DNA from: Wenzhouxiangellaceae bacterium
GTDB taxonomy: Bacteria > Pseudomonadota > Gammaproteobacteria > Xanthomonadales > Wenzhouxiangellaceae
Assembly: GCA_028289455.1 (NCBI GenBank)
Contig: JANQPN010000075.1
Span: forward strand, 62,001 to 126,000
Length of the DNA stretch: 64,000 bases
Direction of reading: 5' to 3'
The notes beneath the pieces are model-generated. The model was not told the DNA's origin. It was given only the letters and a program-made list of their open reading frames with translations, and did not search any database. Position numbers and translations under genes: made by a program. How positions within the stretch are numbered: position 1 is the first letter of the stretch; each line of letters opens with the position of its first letter. Of the stretch, positions 7,895-17,071 are shown piece by piece.

Positions 7895-9763
7895 ATGAAT
7901 ATTCAATGGAAAGAACAGCAGGGATTCAGCACTTCCACAGTGCTGACCATACTCCTGGTAGCTGCTTTGGCATTTGCTATCTACTGGATGATAGGCAGCA
8001 CCACAAACAATGAAGAACCCACGGCTACTGAAGTCGTTGCTGAAAACAGCTTTGCTGTGAGCAATATCCGTTTATTTGATGGCGAACGTGTACTGAATAA
8101 TCAGACCGTGCTGGTCAAAGATGGTCTGATCCAGGGTATCGATGCGAACCTGGCAATACCCGAAGGTATAGAGAATATAGACGGCACCGGCAAAACGCTG
8201 TTGCCGGGGCTTATCGATGCACATGTGCATACCTTCGGCACTGCCCAGCAGGATGCGCTGCGGTTTGGTGTCACCACTGCCATCGACCTGTTCAGCGACC
8301 ACCGCAATCTTGCCGAATTCGTCGAACAGCGCGAAGCCATCAATCAGCAGAACCAGGCAGATGTATACAGTGCCGGTACGCTGGTTACCGCAGCCGGTGG
8401 TCATGGCACTCAGTTCGGAATGCCGATTCCCACTTTGGATGATGTCGCCGATGCTGAATCGTTCATTGCAGACCGGATAGCCGAAGGCTCGGATTTCATC
8501 AAACTGGTTTACGAAGATGGCAGTCAGTATGGCGGTAACCTGCCGACGCTGGATCAGGCCCGGCTGACTGCAGCGATTGGTGCTGCGCAGGCGCAGGGAT
8601 TATTAACAATAGTGCATGTTTCCACACTGGAGCACGGCAAGCAGGCGCTGCGTGCTGGCGCCAATGGGCTGGCACATATGTTTTCCGATCAGGTGGCGGA
8701 CGATGAATTTATTCAGCTCGCATTGGAAAAGCAGGCTTTTGTTGTGCCGACTTTGGCGGTGCTGGCCAGTGTCAGTAACCAAAGTGATGTGGCGCGCTGG
8801 TTGGATAAGCCTGAGATTGTGAGCTTACTTAACGGAATGCAACGCGATACCGTGCAGCGGCAGTTTCCGTTTCAGGATGCGGACCATATCAATAACGGAA
8901 TGGCCAGTGTTGCACGGTTGCATGCTGCAGATGTACCGATACTGGCAGGCAGCGATGCACCCAACCCGGGTACCGCGCATGGTATCGGCGCACATCAGGA
9001 ATTGTGGTGGCTGGTGCAGGCTGGATTGACGCCGGTAGAGGCGCTGGAGGCAGCCACAGCCAAAGTGGCGGATGCATTCGGGTTGACTGACCGGGGCCGG
9101 ATAGTGGAAGGCTTGCGTGCCGATCTGGTATTGGTCGCAGGTGATCCACTGACGGATATCGATTCCAGTTTTAGCATCGATACTATTTGGAAAGATGGAT
9201 TCCCGGTTCAGCGCAGCGTGGCGGAAGTAGAACAGCAGGCTGCTTCGACTGATTGGCCTGGGGAACAACATCGAGATGGTCTGCTGGCTGATTTTGAAAC
9301 ATCTGCTGATCTGGCGATGCGCTGGCAGGTGACTACTGATCAAATTATGAACGGCAGCTCTGAAGCATTGGTGGAGCAGCGGACAGACAGCCGGGATGCA
9401 GACAATCAGGTGCTGTATGTCAGCGGTGCCATCAAGCCCGGCACGATGTTCCCGTGGGCAGGTGTTGTTACCTTTACTGCAGAGCAGCCGATGCAACCGG
9501 TGGATGCATCGGGTATAAGTCAACTGGTGTTTCGTGCCCGTGGTCTGGCTGGCCAGTACCAGCTGATGGTGTTCAGTGGTGAGCAGGCCAATTCGATACC
9601 GGTAATCAGCCCTATAGAGCTGACCGACGAATGGCAGGAATTCAGTATCGATCTAGTGGCACTGAATGGTGTGGATATGTCGCTGTTACGCGGCTTTGCT
9701 TGGACAGCCGGTATGGGTTTGAGTGAATTCGAATTTGAGCTGGATGATGTCAAAGTGCGGTAA
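7895..9763 (+). CDS. membrane-anchored amidohydrolase fused to a CIA30-like domain
   Basis: This 622-residue protein has an N-terminal membrane anchor (residues 14-34) and an imidazolonepropionase-like amidohydrolase domain (about 48-440). Metal-site motifs are PGLIDAHVHTFG (H-x-H), a Lys in DFIKLVYEDG, His residues in TIVHVSTLEHG and GLAHMFSD, and Asp in LAGSDAPNPG. Residues 465-622 resemble the CIA30 beta-sandwich (LLADFETSADLAMRW near its start, SEFEFELDDVKV at the end). The enzyme probably faces the periplasm and hydrolyses a cyclic amide or ester. Its place inside an exporter/sensor operon suggests it acts on what is exported or sensed. The family call is firm, the substrate unknown. Confidence 0.85.
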   Translation: MNIQWKEQQGFSTSTVLTILLVAALAFAIYWMIGSTTNNEEPTATEVVAENSFAVSNIRLFDGERVLNNQTVLVKDGLIQGIDANLAIPEGIENIDGTGKTLLPGLIDAHVHTFGTAQQDALRFGVTTAIDLFSDHRNLAEFVEQREAINQQNQADVYSAGTLVTAAGGHGTQFGMPIPTLDDVADAESFIADRIAEGSDFIKLVYEDGSQYGGNLPTLDQARLTAAIGAAQAQGLLTIVHVSTLEHGKQALRAGANGLAHMFSDQVADDEFIQLALEKQAFVVPTLAVLASVSNQSDVARWLDKPEIVSLLNGMQRDTVQRQFPFQDADHINNGMASVARLHAADVPILAGSDAPNPGTAHGIGAHQELWWLVQAGLTPVEALEAATAKVADAFGLTDRGRIVEGLRADLVLVAGDPLTDIDSSFSIDTIWKDGFPVQRSVAEVEQQAASTDWPGEQHRDGLLADFETSADLAMRWQVTTDQIMNGSSEALVEQRTDSRDADNQVLYVSGAIKPGTMFPWAGVVTFTAEQPMQPVDASGISQLVFRARGLAGQYQLMVFSGEQANSIPVISPIELTDEWQEFSIDLVALNGVDMSLLRGFAWTAGMGLSEFEFELDDVKVR

Positions 9764-9772
9764 AGTACTTTA

Positions 9773-10942
9773 ATGAAAATGTCAGGATTGAAACGACTGC
9801 ACCGCTTATTGCTACGGGGTAATACCGATGTCGGTTACACGCCGTATCTATGGCTGATTTATCTGCTGTTTCTTTTGCCGGGCCTGTATTTCAATGGTTG
9901 GAAAACCATGAGTGTGTGGCTCACGGTATTGAGCGTAGTAGTTTTTCTGCCGTTCTATTTCCGCGGTTTCCGCTTGTACGGTCAACCGCAGTTAATAGCC
10001 AACAGCCTGGTGATAGCTTTACTGGGTGCTGGATTATTGCCGTTCAACTCCAGTGCCAGTGTGTATTTTATTTATGCGGCCGCCGGCGTGGCGTTTATCA
10101 ACAGAACACGTCTGGCGTTATTGATAATGGCTGGTTTTGCCCTGTGGCTGGTGGTGGAATGCTGGTTGCTGGGCTATCCGGTGCTGGCGATTGTGATTCC
10201 GGCCTTGATGGTTCTGATGATCGGCTGCGCCAATCTGTTTCATTCAGCCATTGTGCAGAAGAATATACGGCTGCGCGCCAGCCAGGCGGAAGCCTCGCGA
10301 CTGGCAGCGGTGGCCGAGCGCGAGCGTATCAGCCGTGATCTGCACGATCTGCTGGGGCACACGCTGTCGTTAATTACCCTGAAAGCCGAGCTGGCCGGAA
10401 AGCTGTTGCAGCGTGACAAAATTCAGCAGGCAACGCAGGAAGTCGCTGAACTGGAGCAGATTTCAAGGGAAGCACTCAGCGAAGTACGCGAAGCGGTTAC
10501 CGGGTATCGTCAGGCAGACCTGCAAGATGAGCTTCAACATGCAGGGAAAGCTTTGAAATCAGCACGTATTGCATTGAAATTATCCGGGGAACTGAATGAT
10601 TTACCGCAGGCGTACGACAATGTCCTGGCGATGTGTGTGCGTGAAGGCGTGACCAATGTCATCCGCCATGCCGGCGCCAATCATTGCCACATCGAAATGG
10701 CACGAATGGATAATGGTGTGCGTTTGACCATCAGTGATAACGGTCAATCAAATACCGGTAACTTAGCGGTTGCGGTTGAACCGGGCAGTGGCCTGTTGGG
10801 TATGCGTGATCGACTGGCTTCACTGGGCGGGAGTCTGCACATAAAGCATCAAAACGGCGTTCGTCTGGAGATTGAATTACCCTTGCCTGATGGGCATTCA
10901 CAGCAGGATGCTGACCCGGCATCTCTGGAGAGTGCCGCATGA
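9773..10942 (+). CDS. DesK-like sensor histidine kinase
   Basis: This 389-residue protein has five or six N-terminal membrane helices (residues 25-155) with almost no periplasmic loops, then a HisKA_3 dimerisation helix with phospho-acceptor His191 in RERISRDLHDLLGHTLS, and a HATPase_c domain (VREGVTNVIRHA N-box, ISDNGQ, GSGLLGMRDRL). The loop-poor sensor suggests detection of a membrane property or lipophilic compound, as in DesK. It overlaps the regulator gene by 4 bp (ATGA) and should phosphorylate it. Confidence 0.92.
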   Translation: MKMSGLKRLHRLLLRGNTDVGYTPYLWLIYLLFLLPGLYFNGWKTMSVWLTVLSVVVFLPFYFRGFRLYGQPQLIANSLVIALLGAGLLPFNSSASVYFIYAAAGVAFINRTRLALLIMAGFALWLVVECWLLGYPVLAIVIPALMVLMIGCANLFHSAIVQKNIRLRASQAEASRLAAVAERERISRDLHDLLGHTLSLITLKAELAGKLLQRDKIQQATQEVAELEQISREALSEVREAVTGYRQADLQDELQHAGKALKSARIALKLSGELNDLPQAYDNVLAMCVREGVTNVIRHAGANHCHIEMARMDNGVRLTISDNGQSNTGNLAVAVEPGSGLLGMRDRLASLGGSLHIKHQNGVRLEIELPLPDGHSQQDADPASLESAA

Positions 10943-11556
10943 GCAAGACAGTAATTAATCTGCTGCTGGCTGAAGATCAGACCATGCTGAGTGGCGCGCT
11001 GGCGGCGCTGCTGGAACTGGAAGATGATCTGCATGTAACTGCGCGTGCCGCTGACGGTCAGGAAGCATTCCAATTGCTGCAACAGCAGTCTGTGGACGTG
11101 GTGCTGACCGATATCGAAATGCCGTATATGACCGGCCTGGATCTTGCACAGGCCATTCAGCAGGACATTCCCAAACCACCTAAGGTGATCATTCTGACCA
11201 CTTTCGCGCGGGCCGGCTACCTGCGCCGTGCCATGGATGCAGGTGTCAAAGGTTACCTGCTTAAGGATTCACCGGCAGAGCAATTGGCAGGCGCGATTCG
11301 TCAGGTGATGGCCGGCGGCAAGGTCATCGCACCGGAACTGGCTGCTGCCGCCTGGGGAGAGCAGGATCCGCTGACTGACAGGGAACGTCAGATTCTGCGT
11401 CTGGCTGCAGAAGGGCAGAGTACCGGACAGATTGCCGGACAGGTGCACCTGGCTGAGGGAACGGTTCGCAATTATCTGTCTGAAGCCATCAGCAAGCTGG
11501 GCGCCGCCAACCGCGTGGAAGCCGCACGGCTGGCGCGTCAGCAGGGTTGGCTATAA
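10939..11556 (+). CDS. LuxR/NarL-type response regulator
   Basis: This 205-residue protein has a receiver domain with acidic pair E12-D13, phospho-acceptor Asp58 in LTDIEMP, Thr in ILTTFA and Lys in YLLKDS, and a C-terminal LuxR helix-turn-helix (DPLTDRERQILRLAAEG, then TGQIAGQVHLAEGTVRNYLS). It is the cognate partner of the kinase just upstream and probably controls this operon. The gene ends 24 bp from the convergent M28 peptidase gene, with no obvious intrinsic terminator between them. Confidence 0.93.
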   Translation: MSKTVINLLLAEDQTMLSGALAALLELEDDLHVTARAADGQEAFQLLQQQSVDVVLTDIEMPYMTGLDLAQAIQQDIPKPPKVIILTTFARAGYLRRAMDAGVKGYLLKDSPAEQLAGAIRQVMAGGKVIAPELAAAAWGEQDPLTDRERQILRLAAEGQSTGQIAGQVHLAEGTVRNYLSEAISKLGAANRVEAARLARQQGWL

Positions 11557-11580
11557 GCAGCCGCTCCGAATCTGCTCAGG

Positions 11581-12954
11581 TTATTCGCCGAAACTGCCGG
11601 CAGGACCGGGAAACACAACCGGACTTTCTGCACCGTTCTCAGCAACAGAAGCAACGCCGAAATAGTAATTATCAATCACCACATTTTCGATGGTATAAGA
11701 GTCCACATCCCCCACCCAGCGGCTGAAAGTCCACTGTGGCGCATCGGTCAGCCGCCAGTAGACCCGGTAGCCGGCCAGATTTTCTGCCGCTGACCCGGTG
11801 GGACGATCCCAGGACAGGGTGGTGCTGGGTTGAACTGCGCCTTCAATCTGCACATTGGCGGGGAATGCTGGTGCAGCAGCCATGCCGGCCAGGCTGACGG
11901 CGTTCAGGGCAGTCAGTTTGGCTGCATAATCAAAATCCACAGCTTCCAGCACATCGCCGTATTCAATGCCGTTTTCGGTGCGCAGGTCCTGGTGCTGCTG
12001 GGTGTAGTTTTCATGGGTTTCCATGATCCGTACGCCGGGCATGCCGCGCTCGTTAAAGGGGCGGTGATGACCACCGCGGCCGAAGCGGTCCAGTCGGTAA
12101 ACCATCATGGTATCCAGGTTGGGCACATAGCGGTCGGCCATGCGGTCGATATAGCGCGCCAAGTTACGTGATGGGCTGTCCACTTCGCCGCCGGTAAAAC
12201 GTCTGATGCGGGCTTCTTCAGCGGTTTCAGTGGCACGCGTGCCTTCGGAAAAGACCCGTGCGGTGCTGTTGTCGATAACACCGTCAACACCTTTGATGTT
12301 GCCAATCATGTCATTGTTCAGCACGGCTTTCATGCGCCAGCCGTTGGCCAGGGCATGATCGGCCAGAATCGCTCCGCCAAACAGACCCTGTTCTTCACCG
12401 GACAGCGCTGCATAAACAATACTGCCGGCGAATTTGTGCCTGGACAACACCCGTGCGGCTTCCAGGGTGCCCGCCACACCCGAAGCATTATCGTTGGCGC
12501 CGGGAGAATCTGAAGTGCCGTCCAGTATGTCGCTGACCCGGCTGTCGATATCGCCGCTCATCAGTACCATCCGGTCAGGATCCAGGCTGCCGCGCTGGAT
12601 GGCGATGACGTTAACCACTTCGGTGCGATTGGGGATGCGGGTTTCACCTTCAACAAAATCGGATACCGTAAACACCTCCAGACAGTTACCGCAATCGGCG
12701 GATATACGGTTGAACTCAGCTTCAATCCAACGTCTCGCTGCCCCGATGCCGCGGGTATCGCTTTCGGTTTCAGATAAGGTATGACGGGTACCGAAGCTCA
12801 CCAGTTTGGTGATATCGGCTTCAATCCGGTCGGCGGAAACCGCTGCTGCGATCTGGTGCGGCAGGGTGTAATCGCCGGGGCTGCCATCAGCAGGTTGTGC
12901 GGCAGCAGCCAGGCTGAAAGCCAAGGGTAATAACGAAAACAGATAACGGCGCAT
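11581..12954 (-). CDS. secreted M28-family peptidase with C-terminal fibronectin-like domain
   Basis: The start at 12954 is chosen because a signal peptide begins there (MRRYLFSLLPLAFSLAAAAQ) and GGAGA lies 5 nt upstream; an earlier in-frame start at 12981 adds nine residues. The M28 core shows PGANDNASGVAG (Asp ligand), SGEEQGLFGG (catalytic and ligand Glu), NNDMIGN (Asp) and a late METHENYTQQHQ (His). The usual first ligand motif His-x-Asp appears as GDIDSR, with Asp in place of His, a subfamily variant I recall. The last 90 residues (VQIEGAVQPSTTLSWDRP...) resemble an Fn3 domain. It is probably an exported aminopeptidase. Confidence 0.88.
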   Translation of the reverse strand: MRRYLFSLLPLAFSLAAAAQPADGSPGDYTLPHQIAAAVSADRIEADITKLVSFGTRHTLSETESDTRGIGAARRWIEAEFNRISADCGNCLEVFTVSDFVEGETRIPNRTEVVNVIAIQRGSLDPDRMVLMSGDIDSRVSDILDGTSDSPGANDNASGVAGTLEAARVLSRHKFAGSIVYAALSGEEQGLFGGAILADHALANGWRMKAVLNNDMIGNIKGVDGVIDNSTARVFSEGTRATETAEEARIRRFTGGEVDSPSRNLARYIDRMADRYVPNLDTMMVYRLDRFGRGGHHRPFNERGMPGVRIMETHENYTQQHQDLRTENGIEYGDVLEAVDFDYAAKLTALNAVSLAGMAAAPAFPANVQIEGAVQPSTTLSWDRPTGSAAENLAGYRVYWRLTDAPQWTFSRWVGDVDSYTIENVVIDNYYFGVASVAENGAESPVVFPGPAGSFGE

Positions 12955-13046
12955 CAGAATCTCCGGATAGCAAAGCGGCAATCGCCAAAAAGTGCTACAG
13001 CATATACTCTACGATGGTATAACGACAAAAAGATATCGAGGCAAAC

Positions 13047-13994
13047 ATGCGTTACATGGCATTTTTGGTGTTGGCGGGCTGTTGCCTGGTAACCGGTACC
13101 CTGCCGGCACAGCCGGATGATTGTGCAGTCAGCGTATTGGTGCTGGGTGTGGCGCAGGATGGAGGCAGGCCACAGATTGCCAATCCGGCTGATCCTGCCT
13201 GGGAAAATCCGGCGCTGCAGCGGCTGGCCAGTTCCATTGCTCTGATTGACCGGCGTAGTGCCCGAAGCAGCAGGTGGTTGTTTGATGCGACGCCGGATAT
13301 GAAACAGCAGCTGCATCGTCTGGACCTGTTTGCTCCGGCCGATAACCGGATAGGACTTGATGGCGTTTTCCTAACGCATGCACACATTGGCCATTACACC
13401 GGTCTGATGCTGCTGGGTCATGAGTCTGCCGGCGCCAACGGCATACCGGTGTACGCCATGCCGAAGATGCATCAGTTCCTGTCCAGTAACGGACCATGGG
13501 ATCAGTTGGTGAAGTATCGGAATATTGAGTTGCATATGATGCAGGAAGATATGCCGGTCCAGCTGGCTGAACAGATATCAGTTTCAGCCTTTCTGGTGCC
13601 GCACCGTCAGGAGTATTCAGAAGTGGTGGGGTTTCGAATTCAGGGACCGAAACGCTCCTTGATCTATTTGCCGGATATCGACAGCTGGGAACAATGGGAT
13701 GAGTGGGGTACCCGAATCGAACAGGTCATCAGCAGTAGTGACATTGCCCTGCTGGACGCGACATTTTTTGCCAACGGTGAAATCCCGGGCCGCGATATGA
13801 GCGGTTTTCCACATCCGTTTGTATCGCACTCGATGCAACGTTTTGCCGATTTACCTGCAACTGACAAAGCCAAGGTGCACTTTATTCATATGAACCATAC
13901 CAACCCTTTGCATAATACCGGCGGCGCTGAATTCAGGCAGGTGCTGGAGCAGGGCTTTGCTGTGGCCGGAGAAGGCCAACAGTTTTGTATGTGA
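13047..13994 (+). CDS. exported PqqB-like metallo-beta-lactamase-fold hydrolase
   Basis: This 315-residue protein has a signal peptide, with LVLAGC near residue 12 that could be a lipobox. The metal motif is THAHIGHYTGL (H-x-H-x-G-H, with Gly where most members have Asp). Other features are LDATFF late in the fold, FLVPHRQEYSEVVGF and IHMNHTNPL. The sequence resembles PqqB, but no other pqq gene is present and an exported location would not suit PQQ synthesis, so it is called PqqB-like only. It stands alone on the plus strand. Confidence 0.85.
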   Translation: MRYMAFLVLAGCCLVTGTLPAQPDDCAVSVLVLGVAQDGGRPQIANPADPAWENPALQRLASSIALIDRRSARSSRWLFDATPDMKQQLHRLDLFAPADNRIGLDGVFLTHAHIGHYTGLMLLGHESAGANGIPVYAMPKMHQFLSSNGPWDQLVKYRNIELHMMQEDMPVQLAEQISVSAFLVPHRQEYSEVVGFRIQGPKRSLIYLPDIDSWEQWDEWGTRIEQVISSSDIALLDATFFANGEIPGRDMSGFPHPFVSHSMQRFADLPATDKAKVHFIHMNHTNPLHNTGGAEFRQVLEQGFAVAGEGQQFCM

Positions 13995-14098
13995 TCACAG
14001 ACAGATAGGGTCCAAGCAGTGCCCGGCCGTTGAGACAATTAGGAGAAATAGCCTAAATGGTTGTATTATCTTAGAAAGTCTCGGTAAGCGGAGGCATT

Positions 14099-14527
14099 AT
14101 GCGCAGTGTCAGACAGATTTTGTCGGGTAAGGATCAGCGCATCATCAGCGTTACGCCGGATGTGCCGGTCCTTGAAGTGGTGCAAATAATGGCAGAGCAC
14201 GCCATTGGCTCAGTGCTGGTCATGCAGGGAGGGGACCTGGTTGGCATTGCCACGGAACGGGACTATGCCCGCAAGATCATTCTAAAGCAGCGTTCTTCCT
14301 CAGATACGCCAATCAGCACCATTATGTCGACACCGGTGATTACCGTGGAACCGGATCAGCGCACCAATGAATGCATGCAGATAATGACTGAAAAGCGCAT
14401 CCGTCATTTACCGGTAAAAGATGACAGCGGCGTAATTGGAGTGGTATCCATCGGCGATCTGCTGAAAGTGGTCATCGAGGAGCAGCAACACGAAATCGAA
14501 CAGCTGCAGCAATATATCGCCAGCTGA
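14099..14527 (+). CDS. tandem CBS-domain protein
   Basis: This 142-residue protein consists of two CBS motifs (IISVTPDVPVLEVVQIMAEH and VITVEPDQRTNECMQIMTEK) and a C-terminal Glu/Gln-rich helix (EEQQHEIEQLQQYI). Such stand-alone pairs bind adenine nucleotides and act as energy or redox sensors on partner proteins; the partner is unknown. GGAGG lies 4 nt before the ATG. The gene converges with the asmA-like gene. Confidence 0.9.
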   Translation: MRSVRQILSGKDQRIISVTPDVPVLEVVQIMAEHAIGSVLVMQGGDLVGIATERDYARKIILKQRSSSDTPISTIMSTPVITVEPDQRTNECMQIMTEKRIRHLPVKDDSGVIGVVSIGDLLKVVIEEQQHEIEQLQQYIAS

Positions 14528-14547
14528 TTCAACACCGGTGGCGCCGC

Positions 14548-16854
14548 TTAAAATCGGTTGCCGTCATCTGACTCCTCATCAGAGGGTTGTTCATCGTCCT
14601 GTTGTCTGCGATTGAACAGACTGTTCAGTAATGCACCGCCGATTTGTTCTTCAACGCTGGGTTGTTCCTGCGATTCATCATCGGCTGGCTGTTCATCGCC
14701 GGCTGCAGAGTCCTGCGATTCTGCAGCTGCATCTGCCTGAGTTTCCTCGCGGGTTCTGGTACCCAGCGCATCGCTGAGCACATTATCCAACAGTCCTGAT
14801 GCCGCACTGTCGTCACCACCCAGCCTTTCGCCGATTCTGTCCAGCAACTGATCTTTCTGATCCTGAAGCCGCTGGCCGGCCAGTATCTGCAGAATGGCGC
14901 GCGGGTCAACGCTGTACTTGGGCGCTGCCACACTGCCAGTGATATGAATGGGAATCTGCTTACCGGTCAGCTGTTCCAGCTCAGCGCCACCCTGGCCCTG
15001 CAATGATTGAACCAGTGCTGCGGTTATGCGGTAGTCAATCACATCATTGGGTAAATCCACCATGCCTTCACCCTGAACCCTGAGCAAAGGAGACAGCAGG
15101 CGCAGATCATTGTTGGTAATTACACCGTTATCGGCAACAAAGCGTCCGGACAGGCTGGCAAAATCGGTTTGACCGCCGCCCTGCAGGAACTCTTCACTGG
15201 CGGCAGCACCGGCCGTCAGGTTGTTGGCGATGTTGAAACCCTTACGCAGCAATTCGGCAACATTAATGCCCTTGATGGCACCATCACGAATATCAAAGCT
15301 GACCTCGCCTGTCAGCGTATCCATAGGACGGTTCAAATCGGTATTGATATCGGCATCGAACAATGCCAGCCCATCCAGAAAGTCGGTGCCCAGCATGTCT
15401 GCCAGCATGGCCTGGGCAACCACCTGATTGAGGTTGTCATCTGCTCGCAGCACCGGTGAATCACCGGTGGCGTCAATGGCGATCGAGCCGTTCAAACGCC
15501 CTTCGTAAAAATCTGCGCTGATCGGGTTAAACCGCCAGCCGTTACGGTCTGCCTGCATCTGAATCGAAATATTCCTGGCATTCAGATTGTTGACAGTCAG
15601 GCTGTCGACTGAAAATGCACCATTGGCATCAATGGCCCGGAAAGTTTCCACCGGAATATTGCTGACGGTATCGTCACCAGTGGTTGCCGGTGCAGTTGTT
15701 TCAGCCGGTACCGGCATGTATCGGTCGAGGTTAATCTGATCAACATTTAATCCGAAGCGAAAATCGGGGCGATCGCCAAGCAGCATGCTGATCTCGCCGC
15801 TCAGGGTGCTGTCATCCAGGCTGGCCTGCATGTTGGAAATCCTGACGCTTTGGGGCGTAACAGCCAATTGCAGCTGGCCGGCAAAGCGCTGCATGACGCC
15901 ATCATCAGTCAATTCAGGCAGTTCAGTACCAAAAGCGGCAGCTACTGAAGTGGGGTTGAAGGGGGCAAGATCAAAAGCACCGTTGAGCTGGGCTTCGCTG
16001 AATACGTTCCGGCCGGTGACCTCACCGGTCAGATTTAAGTCATCAACCGTCAGCGCCATCTCGGGGAAGTTTAATACTTCTGTCTGGCTGTTGAGTTCAC
16101 CGGTAATCATAAATTCAATGGCCGGTAATGGCTGTGCAGAGCGGTCAGTCACTGTCAGGCGGGTGTCATCCAGGTTCAATTGTCCTGTGGCCTGATCAAA
16201 CAGCATGCTTCCGCCTATTTCCAGTGCATAGCTGGCCGCCTCAGCCGGCATATCCAGCAGCAGGCCGCCATCCAGGGTAAAAGGCCTGCCGGAGGCAATG
16301 TTTCTGGCGTTCAAGTGAATATCACTGACTTCAATCCGTTGTCCGGATTGGATGTTATCCAGTGTTACCGCTCCATTGCTGACATCAATAGCGGCGATAC
16401 TGAGTGAACCAACACCGCCACCTTCACCGGTATTGGTTTCTGTGGAGGTTGACGACCCGCCCAGTCCTGACCAGTTATTGAGGCCATTGGCATCAACCAG
16501 CAGGTTGGCGTTCAGACCATCCAGCATAATGCGGTTTATCTCAATGTTTTTGCCGATCAGCGGCAATAATTTGACTGCTGCGCCGGCGCTGTTGACGCTG
16601 GCTAATTCGCCATCAAATCCCGCAGGGTTGCCGATGCTGATTCGGCCGAGTTCGACGCCCAGCCAGGGGAACACCGACAGAGATAGATCGCCTTCTATTT
16701 TAATTTCACGGCCAGCCGCTTTACTGGCTTGAGCGGCAATCTGTTCACGGTAGTCGTTCGGGTCGATAAAAAACTTCAATGCCACTGCGGCCAGCACCAG
16801 CAAACCAATGACGCTGACAATCACATAGACTAGAAACTTGAATAACTTTTTCAT
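14548..16854 (-). CDS. AsmA-family envelope protein
   Basis: This 768-residue protein has one N-terminal membrane helix (residues 7-28) followed by the AsmA signature DPNDYREQIAAQASKAAGREIKIEGDL and a long beta-rich periplasmic domain. Features are repeated NPAGF/LNARNI strands and, towards the C-terminus, the conserved GAIKGINVAELLRKGF and ITGSVAAPKYSVDP segments. AsmA-like proteins are bridge-forming lipid-transfer or outer-membrane biogenesis factors. The last 75 residues are a Gln/Glu/Asp-rich disordered tail. A longer-than-usual Ser/Thr/Gly loop occurs near residue 130. Confidence 0.92.
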   Translation of the reverse strand: MKKLFKFLVYVIVSVIGLLVLAAVALKFFIDPNDYREQIAAQASKAAGREIKIEGDLSLSVFPWLGVELGRISIGNPAGFDGELASVNSAGAAVKLLPLIGKNIEINRIMLDGLNANLLVDANGLNNWSGLGGSSTSTETNTGEGGGVGSLSIAAIDVSNGAVTLDNIQSGQRIEVSDIHLNARNIASGRPFTLDGGLLLDMPAEAASYALEIGGSMLFDQATGQLNLDDTRLTVTDRSAQPLPAIEFMITGELNSQTEVLNFPEMALTVDDLNLTGEVTGRNVFSEAQLNGAFDLAPFNPTSVAAAFGTELPELTDDGVMQRFAGQLQLAVTPQSVRISNMQASLDDSTLSGEISMLLGDRPDFRFGLNVDQINLDRYMPVPAETTAPATTGDDTVSNIPVETFRAIDANGAFSVDSLTVNNLNARNISIQMQADRNGWRFNPISADFYEGRLNGSIAIDATGDSPVLRADDNLNQVVAQAMLADMLGTDFLDGLALFDADINTDLNRPMDTLTGEVSFDIRDGAIKGINVAELLRKGFNIANNLTAGAAASEEFLQGGGQTDFASLSGRFVADNGVITNNDLRLLSPLLRVQGEGMVDLPNDVIDYRITAALVQSLQGQGGAELEQLTGKQIPIHITGSVAAPKYSVDPRAILQILAGQRLQDQKDQLLDRIGERLGGDDSAASGLLDNVLSDALGTRTREETQADAAAESQDSAAGDEQPADDESQEQPSVEEQIGGALLNSLFNRRQQDDEQPSDEESDDGNRF

Positions 16855-16918
16855 GTCATGGGGAAGTAGTTGAAGCTGATTGTAGTATCGCAGAATAACC
16901 GCTAGCGAAGGGTTAAAA

Positions 16919-17059
16919 ATGGTTAAAAAGCGGCATGCCTTTCAGCAGCCGGGAACAGGAGATATCTGGGCGGATGGTGTACCGGAGTTCGGTATCGATA
17001 TGGACCTGATGAATTATGACCTGGATCAGTTGTACTTGAGCAGAAGCAGGAAAGAGTAA
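16919..17059 (+). CDS. possible 46-residue soluble protein
   Basis: ATG at 16919 to TAA at 17057-17059. GAAGGG lies 6-8 nt upstream. The product starts MVKKRHAFQQPGTGDIW, is acidic in the middle (DMDLMNYDLDQLYL) and ends SRSRKE. Amino-acid use looks protein-like, and it fills the gap between the divergent asmA start and the convergent peptidase end. No family was recognised; support is modest. Confidence 0.4.
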   Translation: MVKKRHAFQQPGTGDIWADGVPEFGIDMDLMNYDLDQLYLSRSRKE

Positions 17060-17071
17060 AAAACAGTCTGC

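Noticed and set aside
7895..9763. Idea that the amidohydrolase is imidazolonepropionase of histidine degradation
   Set aside because: It is membrane-anchored, has a CIA30-like C-terminus and no hut genes are nearby.
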